Shown: positions 7,949 to 13,796 of the stretch, in pieces
Position numbering within the stretch: the first letter of the stretch is position 1
How the letters are laid out: every line of letters begins with the position of its first letter
Source: BOG-1184 sp049514575
GTDB taxonomy: Bacteria > Fibrobacterota > Chitinivibrionia > Chitinivibrionales > Chitinispirillaceae
Reading direction: 5' to 3'
Length of the DNA: 16,415 nt
Assembly: GCA_049514575.1 (NCBI GenBank)
Contig: JBEKUX010000067.1
Coordinates: 1 to 16,415 of the forward strand
Program-made: the position numbers and the translations under genes
The notes under the pieces: model-generated
Database searches by the model: none
Seen by the model: only the letters and a program-made list of their open reading frames with translations
What the model was told of the DNA's origin: nothing

Positions 7949-7977
7949 GTAGAGACAGGTTTAAAACCTGTCTCTAC
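7949..7977. repeat. Perfect palindrome with GTAGAGAC/GTCTCTAC ends
   Basis: The left arm GTAGAGACAGGTTT (7949-7962) is matched perfectly by AAACCTGTCTCTAC (7964-7977) around a single central base. No T-run follows, so it is not a standard terminator. From memory it resembles short dispersed palindromes beginning GTAGAGAC that are scattered in cyanobacteria and other phyla. It sits precisely at the broken end of the lipoprotein repeats. Confidence 0.85.
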
Positions 7978-8005
7978 AAACCCAAAGACAAGCAAAGAAA
8001 AAACC

Positions 8006-8101
8006 GTCTGAACCGTGATTAAAGGGATTCAAGGATTATCATGATTTAACCTTCATGAAAAATCAGGCAAATCAAATAATCAGGGAAATCAAGGTTCGGA
8101 C
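8006..8101. repeat. 96-nt imperfect inverted repeat with phased GATT/AATC words
   Basis: The outer ends GTCTGAACC (8006-8014) and GGTTCGGAC (8093-8101) are complementary except for one position that would form a G-U pair in RNA. Inside, GATT starts at 8017, 8026, 8034 and 8043 (steps 9, 8, 9). AATC starts at 8061, 8070, 8078 and 8087 (steps 9, 8, 9). All pairs are symmetric about 8053.5. The element carries no convincing gene. It lies between the two GTAGAGAC-type elements. Confidence 0.8.
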
Positions 8102-8112
8102 AATGGTTTGCT

Positions 8113-8180
8113 GTAGAGACGTTGCGCCTAAAGGCCTTATAAGGATAACTGAGTTATACTTAGAACGGTGCAACGTCTCT
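8113..8180. repeat. Second GTAGAGAC-type inverted repeat, 38-nt interior
   Basis: GTAGAGACGTTGC (8113-8125) is matched by GCAACGTCTCT (8170-8180), an 11-bp perfect pairing. With one G-U pair it extends to arms 8115-8128 and 8167-8180. The outermost two bases on the right have diverged (TT instead of AC). It shares the terminal GTAGAGAC word with the palindrome at 7949 but has a different interior, including small palindromes such as AAGGCCTT. This suggests a family of small mobile or dispersed elements. Confidence 0.8.
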
Positions 8181-8309
8181 TTATTCATTGCGCCCCGTTT
8201 CCTTATCACCCCCGAACCACTCCTTCCTTGCCCCTGCCCGCCGTTCCTGAGTATTTTTCCCATACTTATCTAATCTTAATGTATTTGACCTATCGACAGG
8301 ATATTTCAA
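8181..8309. other. Leader region upstream of ribE: pyrimidine-rich, no riboswitch seen
   Basis: Positions 8200-8262 are strongly C/T-rich on the plus strand (cacccccg, ccttccttgcccc, gcccgccgttcc), followed by an AT-rich stretch to about 8290. I looked for the conserved FMN-riboswitch boxes (AGGGTTC-like and GATTCCGGTGAA-like) often found ahead of riboflavin genes and saw none here or in the repeat cluster. AGGA at 8297-8300 is the likely ribE Shine-Dalgarno. No clear -35/-10 pair could be assigned. Confidence 0.5.
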
Positions 8310-8963
8310 ATGTTTACCGGCTTGATTGAAACCACAGGCGCCATTGTCTCAGTCGAGCGCAAAGGCGCAGGGAGCCTCATCGCGATAAAACCCGAGAGCG
8401 CAGATTTCAAGGCGCTGCCCGGGGCCTCGGTTGCGATTGACGGCGCATGCCTGACCGTGGAAACCGTCAAAGGACCGGTGCTCTATTTCACTGCTGTAAA
8501 GGAAACGCTCGACCGCACTACGCTCGGCCGGGCGCGGCCGGGCGGACGCGTGAACCTTGAGCGGGCGCTTCCTGCATCAGGCCGTTTCGACGGCCATCTG
8601 GTGCTCGGCCATGTGGACGGCATGGGCGCCATTGTCTCGCTCAGCCAGGAGAGCAACGATTGGCGCTGTACCGTTGAGGTGCCGGAAAACTGCAGGCGCT
8701 TCATGGCGGAAAAAGGATCAATCGCCATTGACGGCATAAGCCTGACCATTGCAGAGGTCAACGATGCCGCTGTCACTCTGGCGCTGGTTCCGACAACGCT
8801 CCAGGCGACTACCATGAAACAGAAACGGCCGAAAGACGTGGTCAACATCGAGTGCGATGTGATTGCGCGCTACGTAAGCAGACTGCTCAGCCGCGACACG
8901 GACGACGCAGAAAAAACCGACGGGGAAACGCTGTATAAACGTATGGAAGGGGCGGGATTCTGA
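8310..8963 (+). CDS. ribE: Riboflavin synthase, alpha subunit
   Basis: This enzyme dismutates two molecules of 6,7-dimethyl-8-ribityllumazine to riboflavin and 5-amino-6-ribitylamino-uracil in the cytoplasm. The 217-residue protein has the usual two lumazine-binding barrels. The N-terminal one opens with the conserved MFTGLIETTG and contains IDGACLTVE. The second begins around GHLVLGHVDGMG and contains the matching IDGISLTI. The tail (SRDTDDAEKTDGETLYKR) is family-typical. The ATG has AGGA about nine bases upstream. It is first in ribE-ribBA-ribH-nusB, and its TGA (8961-8963) overlaps the probable ribBA start, so translation is likely coupled. ribD, often next to ribE, is not present here. 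Confidence 0.95.
   Translation: MFTGLIETTGAIVSVERKGAGSLIAIKPESADFKALPGASVAIDGACLTVETVKGPVLYFTAVKETLDRTTLGRARPGGRVNLERALPASGRFDGHLVLGHVDGMGAIVSLSQESNDWRCTVEVPENCRRFMAEKGSIAIDGISLTIAEVNDAAVTLALVPTTLQATTMKQKRPKDVVNIECDVIARYVSRLLSRDTDDAEKTDGETLYKRMEGAGF
8945..8950 (+). promoter_or_regulatory. Shine-Dalgarno GGAAGG supporting a non-canonical ribBA start
   Basis: GGAAGG followed by GGCGGG lies inside the end of ribE, six bases before ATT 8957 and nine before CTG 8960. No ATG, GTG or TTG lies in this frame between the TAA at 8936 and the GTG at 9026. This ribosome-binding site therefore argues that translation begins at one of these near-cognate codons. Confidence 0.45.
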
Positions 8964-10177
8964 AGGATTTTTCCGGCATACGGCAGATCATCGAAGAGTT
9001 CCGCTCAGGGAGCTTTGTCATCATCGTGGATGACGAAGACCGGGAGAATGAGGGGGATTTAGCGGTCGCGGCAGAGAAATGCTCGCAGGAAAAGATCGCC
9101 TTCATGGCGCGAGAAGGCAGGGGGCTCATCTGCATCGCCATGGAGGGGAAGCGGCTCGACGATCTGCATATACCCATGATGGTGTCCGACAATACCTCGC
9201 ACTTCGGGACCGCGTTCACGGTCTCGGTTGAGGCCAGATCAGGCACCACCACCGGCATTTCGGCAGGCGACCGCGCGACCACGGTGCGGAAACTCATCGA
9301 CCCGGCCGCCCTGCCTGAAGATTTTGTCAAGCCAGGCCACATGTTCCCGCTGCGCAGCCGCGAAGGCGGCGTGCTCACGCGCAGCGGCCAGACCGAAGCG
9401 GTGGTCGATCTTGCCGGGCTGGCAAAGCTCTATCCGGCCGGCGTCATCTGCGAGATCATGAACGAAGACGGCACCATGGCGCGCATGCCGCAACTCCTCG
9501 AGTTTTCGAAGAAGCACGGCATTAAAATCATTTCAGTCGCTGAGATCATCAGCTTTCGCAGGACGCACGAAAAGTTCGTGCAGTGCGTCGCAACGACAAG
9601 GCTGCCGACACCGTACGGCGAGTTCGAAATCCTCGCCTATGAAGAACGGTTGTCGAACAACGTTCACCTGGTACTCCGCAAGGGGGCCATTGACCCTGGA
9701 AAACCCACGCTCGTGCGGGTACACTCTGAGTGCTTTACCGGCGACGTGCTCGGCTCCCAGCGGTGCGACTGCGGCGACCAGCTCCACCGCTCCATGGAGA
9801 TCATCAGCAAAAAGGGCGGTGTGGTGCTTTACCTGCGGCAGGAGGGCAGGGGCATCGGCCTCGTGAACAAGCTGAAAGCCTATACTCTTCAGGACCAAGG
9901 CCTTGACACGGTCGAGGCCAACGAAAAACTCGGGTTCGCGCCAGACCTGCGCGACTACGGCATCGGCGCCCAGATCCTTGCAGACCTGGGGATAACCGCC
10001 ATCCGGCTCATGACCAACAACCCGCGCAAAATCGTGGGGCTCGAAGGGTACGGACTGTCGGTCGTGGAACGGGTACCCATTGAAATAAAACCGGCAAAAG
10101 AGAACGCACGGTATCTTAAAATAAAAAAGGAAAAACTCGGACACCTACTCGAAGGAGGGTATGTATGCCAGCCGTAA
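8960..10177 (+). CDS. ribBA: Bifunctional 3,4-dihydroxy-2-butanone 4-phosphate synthase / GTP cyclohydrolase II
   Basis: This fusion catalyses both entry reactions of riboflavin synthesis: ribulose 5-phosphate to dihydroxybutanone phosphate (RibB domain) and GTP to the diaminopyrimidine (RibA domain). With CTG 8960 it is 405 residues, the normal RibBA length. The RibB half shows FSGIRQIIEEFRSG, VDDEDRENEGDL (about 23-34), SHFGTAFTVSVEA, TTGISAGDR and KPGHMFPL. The usual GHTEA metal-site motif reads GQTEA, with Gln at residue 144. The RibA half has VRVHSEC, zinc ligands Cys 258, 269 and 271 (C-x10-C-x-C), RQEGRGIGL and TNNPRK, so cyclohydrolase activity looks intact. The start is the odd point: the first standard start, GTG 9026, would cut off the conserved N-terminal helix and first strand. 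The gene overlaps ribH by 13 bases. Confidence 0.93.
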   Translation: MKDFSGIRQIIEEFRSGSFVIIVDDEDRENEGDLAVAAEKCSQEKIAFMAREGRGLICIAMEGKRLDDLHIPMMVSDNTSHFGTAFTVSVEARSGTTTGISAGDRATTVRKLIDPAALPEDFVKPGHMFPLRSREGGVLTRSGQTEAVVDLAGLAKLYPAGVICEIMNEDGTMARMPQLLEFSKKHGIKIISVAEIISFRRTHEKFVQCVATTRLPTPYGEFEILAYEERLSNNVHLVLRKGAIDPGKPTLVRVHSECFTGDVLGSQRCDCGDQLHRSMEIISKKGGVVLYLRQEGRGIGLVNKLKAYTLQDQGLDTVEANEKLGFAPDLRDYGIGAQILADLGITAIRLMTNNPRKIVGLEGYGLSVVERVPIEIKPAKENARYLKIKKEKLGHLLEGGYVCQP

Positions 10178-10629
10178 TAGAAGGAATTCTGGACGGATCG
10201 GGAAAACGATTCGGGATCATTGTCAGCCGTTTCAACGAGCTCATTTCAAAGAAGCTTCTCGAAGGTGCGCTGGACTGCCTTTTGCGTCACAAGGCGGACA
10301 AGGACGCCATCACGGTCGTCTGGACGCCGGGCGCGCTCGAGATCCCCATCGTGGCCCAGAAAATGGCCGCGTCGAAGAAATTCGATGCGATCATCTGCCT
10401 CGGTGCGGTGATCCGGGGAGGAACCCCGCATTTCGACTACGTGGCGTCGGAAATGTCAAAGGGGATCGCGAAAGTGGCGCTCGAGCTGAAGCTGCCGGTC
10501 ATCAACGGTGTATTGACGACAGACACCATCGACCAGGCCGTCGAACGCGCCGGCGCCAAGTCCGGCAACAAGGGATGGAACGCGGCACAGAACGCGATCG
10601 AAATGGCCGACCTGATGGGGAAATTGTGA
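10165..10629 (+). CDS. ribH: 6,7-dimethyl-8-ribityllumazine synthase
   Basis: RibH condenses dihydroxybutanone phosphate with the ribityl-aminouracil to form lumazine, the riboflavin synthase substrate. It typically assembles as a pentamer or a 60-subunit capsid. The 154-residue product carries all the family motifs: FGIIVSRFNELI, VVWTPGALEIP, GAVIRGGTPHFDYVASE with the catalytic His 89, and GVLTTDTIDQAVERAG followed by KSGNKG. ATG 10165 lies inside the 3' end of ribBA with GGAGG (10154-10158) six bases upstream, so the overlap is well supported and suggests coupling. Its TGA (10627-10629) touches the start of an inverted-repeat element in the gap before nusB. Confidence 0.97.
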   Translation: MPAVIEGILDGSGKRFGIIVSRFNELISKKLLEGALDCLLRHKADKDAITVVWTPGALEIPIVAQKMAASKKFDAIICLGAVIRGGTPHFDYVASEMSKGIAKVALELKLPVINGVLTTDTIDQAVERAGAKSGNKGWNAAQNAIEMADLMGKL

Positions 10630-10686
10630 CCCCTTACCTCATTCCTTCCCCCTTAGTTAGGGGGAAGGAAGCGGAAGGATAGGGGT
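10629..10686. repeat. 58-nt inverted repeat between ribH and nusB
   Basis: The inner arms TTCCTTCCCCCT (10642-10653) and AGGGGGAAGGAA (10659-10670) form a perfect 12-bp stem around a 5-nt loop. The outer arms ACCCC (10629-10633) and GGGGT (10682-10686) also pair, with a 3-nt offset from small gaps between. No T-run follows, and the operon continues, so a terminator is unlikely. The right end supplies the G-run that acts as the nusB Shine-Dalgarno. It resembles short dispersed C/G-rich elements known in many genomes. Confidence 0.75.
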
Positions 10687-10693
10687 ATTCTGT

Positions 10694-11143
10694 ATGCCCG
10701 CAAAAACGAAATCCCACAGCAGGCACAAGGCGCGCGAGCTTGCGCTCCAGACGCTGTATGCCTGCGAAATGGGGTCGACCGCTGAGTGGGAGGAGATGCT
10801 CCGGCGCATCGCCGAAGCAGGGTCTTTTACCGAAGAAAATAGAGGCTATGCGGCCGACCTTGTCCGGAAGACCCTTGCTGAACTCGGAAAAATCGACGAG
10901 TGCATCACCCTCAATGCCTCGAACTGGGAACTCAAGCGCATGGCGGCGCTCGACCGCAATATTCTGCGCCTCGCGGCGGCCGAACTCTTCCATTTCGGCG
11001 ACGTGCCCTTCAAGGTCGTGATCGACGAGGCGGTTGAACTCGCCAAAACCTACGGCGCAGAAGACTCGGGCCGGTTTGTCAACGGCGTTCTCGATTCGAT
11101 CCACAAGACCCGGCCGAAAGACACGCAAAAGGAAACCTGCTGA
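10694..11143 (+). CDS. nusB: Transcription antitermination factor NusB
   Basis: NusB pairs with NusE (ribosomal protein S10) on boxA RNA to promote antitermination in rRNA operons. The 149-residue all-helical protein shows the family pattern: basic N-terminus SRHKARELALQTLYACEMG with the Arg-rich first helix, then DLVRKTLAELGKIDECI. The signature block NWELKRMAALDRNILRLAAAELFHF and the closing IDEAVELAKTYGAEDSGRFVNGVLDSI follow. The ATG is preceded by AGGGG (10681-10685) at about eight bases. It closes the riboflavin cluster, a common ribH-nusB arrangement in bacteria. The N-terminal extension before SRHKARE is short and basic. Confidence 0.96.
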   Translation: MPAKTKSHSRHKARELALQTLYACEMGSTAEWEEMLRRIAEAGSFTEENRGYAADLVRKTLAELGKIDECITLNASNWELKRMAALDRNILRLAAAELFHFGDVPFKVVIDEAVELAKTYGAEDSGRFVNGVLDSIHKTRPKDTQKETC

Positions 11144-11158
11144 AATGAGGTGGGCGAT

Positions 11159-11338
11159 ATGGAACGCGCCATCATGGAGAGCAAGGTTGACTCATGCGAC
11201 ACCTTTGCCTCGGCTGTGCAAGGCTATGCCGAGGCAGGCTCTTTCGACAGCGCAATCGCGGTAGTCCGCCCGATCCGTTTTCTATATTGCAAGAAGGGAA
11301 AGTATATGCCCGTAACAATGAAAGATAGTGCATTATGA
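11159..11338 (+). CDS. Small ORF of unknown function, overlapping the YfhO-family start
   Basis: A 59-residue frame starts at ATG 11159, with GAGGTGGG (11148-11154) as a good Shine-Dalgarno. It ends in an ATGA overlap with the next gene (11335-11338), the usual sign of translational coupling. The product begins MERAIMESKVDSCDTF and ends MPVTMKDSAL. It has no membrane segment, signal peptide or motif I recognise, and two Cys. A GTG at 11150 could extend it by three residues. The frame also contains a candidate promoter, so an alternative reading is that only the last ten codons, from ATG 11306 behind AAGGGAAAG, are translated as a short leader. Existence as a real gene is uncertain. Confidence 0.3.
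   Translation: MERAIMESKVDSCDTFASAVQGYAEAGSFDSAIAVVRPIRFLYCKKGKYMPVTMKDSAL
11283..11288 (+). promoter_or_regulatory. Candidate -10 element (TATATT) ahead of the YfhO-family gene
   Basis: CTATATTG at 11282-11289 repeats the -10 context seen before the TIGR02147 gene. No good -35 hexamer is present at 16-18 bp. If used, transcription would start near 11295, leaving a leader of about 40 nt that carries ATG 11306 and the ATG at 11335. Confidence 0.3.
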
Positions 11339-13773
11339 GCGCATCACAAAAAAAACCGGCATCTTCCGTATCGGCGTCTTCGCTTTCCGCAAAATCAAGG
11401 GAACCGGCAGGCGCAACACGGCGTTTTACGATCCGTTCCTTTTTTCCCTGCGCCTTTATCGCAGGTATGGCCGCTATATTTTACTGGCCCATTCTCAGCG
11501 CCCAGGGGTGGTTATGGAACGATTTCCCTGAACAGAATTTTCTCTACCGCCTTTTTGCCGCCGTGAACCTTAAGCAGGGTGTGTTTCCGTTCTGGAACCC
11601 CTATGTGTTCTCAGGAATGCCTTTTTTTGCCGACGTGCAGGCCGCAGTTCTTTATCCGCTGAACCTGCTTCTTACCCCTTTTGCAACCACCGAGTGGCTG
11701 AGCCCGCTGCTGGTTGAATACCAGATAGTGCTGCATATCGTTCTCGCCGGCCTGTTCATGTTCTGGCTCTGCCGCGACCTGGGGTGCGTCCGTAGCGCAG
11801 CGGTCTTCAGCGCCGTCACGTTCATGTTCTGCGGTTTCTGCACTGCCCATATTTTTCACAGCAATCTGATACAGACGGCAGTCTGGTTTCCTCTCATCGT
11901 CATGCTGTTCCGGCGGATGCTCGAACGGCAAAGCCTTTTGTATCTCGGATTGTGCGCGCTCACGCTTGCCGCGGCATTTCTCGCCGGCTATCCTCAGTTA
12001 ATGCTGCATTTCTACTACTGGCTCGGCGCTTATATGCTGTTTCTGCTCTTTGTCTGGCCTAAAAGAAAAAAAACAAGCGTACGCACGAAAGGCATTCAGG
12101 CAGCGCTTTTCGTCGCTCTGGTGGCGTTCAGCGTGGGAGTATCGAGCATTCAGCTGCTTCCCACAAACGAGCTTGGCCGGAATTCCGCCCGTCCGACCAT
12201 GGGGCTTAAAGAGTCATGTGAAGGATCGCTCAGGCCGTACCGGTTGATCACGCTGGCAGTACCGAAATTTTTCGGCACCCCGAACGAGGCCTATTGGGGA
12301 ATCAGCGGCGATGATATCCGGCCCGGCGTGCACACCTACTGGGAGACCGCCGTGTACTGCGGAATACTCCCGCTGCTTCTGGCTCTTTTCGCGGCGTTTT
12401 TCGTGCGAACGCCTGTTGTGCTGTTTTTATCGCTCATGGCCGGCCTTGCACTGCTGCTGTGCATGGGCGACTCCTTTTTCCTGTATCCTCTTGTCTATAC
12501 CATTCTGCCGGGTTTCAACCGATTCAGGGACCCGGGCCGCTTTGCATTTATTTTCAGTTTTTCGGTAGCGATACTTTCAGGGTTCGGCCTGCAGGCGCTG
12601 ATGGACGGCTGCTGGCAGGGGTTTGAAAAAAACCGGAAACTTCTGCTGCGTATCGCCCTGGGTTTCTCCGCCGTGGCAGTGGTCGGGGCGCTGGCCGTTT
12701 CATCGGGCATGCTGAAAGGCGGCATCGCGGATTTCATGGCCGCCTCAGGCGCTTTCGGGAACAACGCCGTGGCGATCGCGCGGTATGTGGAACAGACTGT
12801 CTATCCGTCATTGACAGGTGCGTGCTGGCTATTTGCCCTGCTCGGCGTTGCCGCGGGCGGCCTTGCGGCGCTGCGGCTTGCAGGACGGATCAGCGCGCCG
12901 TTCACCGCGGCCGGCGCGATTGCGATTGCCGTGCTTGATGTTCTGCTCTACGGGTACGGGTATGCGGCATCGCCGGACAGCCCGGTCGACATGTACCGGA
13001 AAACCCCGCTGGTGCGGGAACTCCAGGAACAGCTTCGCACCGAGTTCTTCCGTGTCAATTCACGGGATTCGAAGCCCGGGACCACGGACCTTGGCGGCAG
13101 GCACATGCTGTTCCAGAAAAACCAGGGCAGCGTGGACCGCATTTTCCTCATGGAAGGATACAATCCGCTCCGCCTCAGGCACGAGATCGCCGAACGCAAC
13201 CGGCACGCGCTCGATATCCTTAACGTCAAGTATGCCATCCGCGTCGACGAACCGTCGGGCCGCATGGACCTGGCGCTGAACCCGACCTGTCTTCCGCGCG
13301 CCCGCATGGTATACAATTACCGCGTCATTGCCGCAGACGACAGCATCTGCCCCACGCTCTGGTCCGACGGCTTCAACCATGGTACCACGGTCATCCTGGA
13401 GCAACGACCTTCGGCGCCGCCGTGCCAATCCTGCGATTCGGTCCCCTGGCGCGCCGCGATCACCGGATATCAACTCAATGCCATCGACATCGCCGTCGAA
13501 ACAGGAAGGGAAGGGCTGCTCGTGCTCAGCGAGATCCATTATCCCTGCTGGAAGGCGTCGGTTGACGGAAGACCGGCGCCGCTGTACCGCGCCGATTACG
13601 CGCTGCGCGCAATAGAGGTCGGGGCCGGGAAACACAGCGTCAGGTGCTACTACGATGATCCCCTGTTCCGGAAAGGCAGGAACCTCTCGCTCCTGTCGCT
13701 GTGCGCCCTGTTCGGCGTTCTGGGAATAGGATGGCGGAAACACGACAGGGAAAAAAAGAAAATCCGGGGCTGA
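11335..13773 (+). CDS. YfhO-family multi-spanning membrane protein (putative GT-C-type glycosyltransferase)
   Basis: The 812-residue protein matches the YfhO family. Members such as Bacillus YfhO are linked to glycosylation of cell-wall polymers using lipid-linked sugars; here the substrate is unknown. After a Ser/Ala-rich cytoplasmic N-terminus (1-35) come roughly a dozen hydrophobic segments up to about residue 550. The first loop has NDFPEQNF with an acidic residue in the position typical of GT-C enzymes. FPFWNPYVFSGMPFFAD at about 84-100 is the family signature. A soluble C-terminal domain follows, including GLLVLSEIHYPCWKASVDG and YRADYALRAIEVGAGKH, both characteristic. A last transmembrane helix (SLLSLCALFGVLGIGW) precedes a basic tail. 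Its ATG overlaps the small ORF stop. It is convergent with the methyltransferase gene, with 21 bp between the stops. Confidence 0.85.
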   Translation: MSASQKKPASSVSASSLSAKSREPAGATRRFTIRSFFPCAFIAGMAAIFYWPILSAQGWLWNDFPEQNFLYRLFAAVNLKQGVFPFWNPYVFSGMPFFADVQAAVLYPLNLLLTPFATTEWLSPLLVEYQIVLHIVLAGLFMFWLCRDLGCVRSAAVFSAVTFMFCGFCTAHIFHSNLIQTAVWFPLIVMLFRRMLERQSLLYLGLCALTLAAAFLAGYPQLMLHFYYWLGAYMLFLLFVWPKRKKTSVRTKGIQAALFVALVAFSVGVSSIQLLPTNELGRNSARPTMGLKESCEGSLRPYRLITLAVPKFFGTPNEAYWGISGDDIRPGVHTYWETAVYCGILPLLLALFAAFFVRTPVVLFLSLMAGLALLLCMGDSFFLYPLVYTILPGFNRFRDPGRFAFIFSFSVAILSGFGLQALMDGCWQGFEKNRKLLLRIALGFSAVAVVGALAVSSGMLKGGIADFMAASGAFGNNAVAIARYVEQTVYPSLTGACWLFALLGVAAGGLAALRLAGRISAPFTAAGAIAIAVLDVLLYGYGYAASPDSPVDMYRKTPLVRELQEQLRTEFFRVNSRDSKPGTTDLGGRHMLFQKNQGSVDRIFLMEGYNPLRLRHEIAERNRHALDILNVKYAIRVDEPSGRMDLALNPTCLPRARMVYNYRVIAADDSICPTLWSDGFNHGTTVILEQRPSAPPCQSCDSVPWRAAITGYQLNAIDIAVETGREGLLVLSEIHYPCWKASVDGRPAPLYRADYALRAIEVGAGKHSVRCYYDDPLFRKGRNLSLLSLCALFGVLGIGWRKHDREKKKIRG

Positions 13774-13796
13774 ACCGGCCGCATAAACCGCCGGTT
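13773..13796. terminator. Weak hairpin between convergent YfhO-family and methyltransferase genes
   Basis: AACCGGC (13773-13779) and GCCGGTT (13790-13796) form a 7-bp GC-rich stem with a 10-nt loop spanning both stop codons. It could stop transcription from either side, but there is no flanking T-run on either strand, so intrinsic termination is doubtful. Confidence 0.3.

Noticed and set aside
8055..8273. Plus-strand frame of 72 codons across the repeat cluster
   Set aside because: It is made of the inverted-repeat elements and pyrimidine-rich leader, lacks a ribosome-binding site and has no protein-like features.
9533..10144. 203-codon open frame on the minus strand
   Set aside because: It lies fully antisense to the RibA half of ribBA, whose conserved motifs establish the plus strand as coding.
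10642..10670. Strong hairpin considered as an intrinsic terminator after ribH
   Set aside because: No U-run follows, and nusB starts 24 bp later with its ribosome-binding site within the larger element.
10161..10682. 173-codon plus-strand frame overlapping ribH
   Set aside because: ribH in the neighbouring frame has every family motif. The 3' end of this frame just reads through the inverted repeat.
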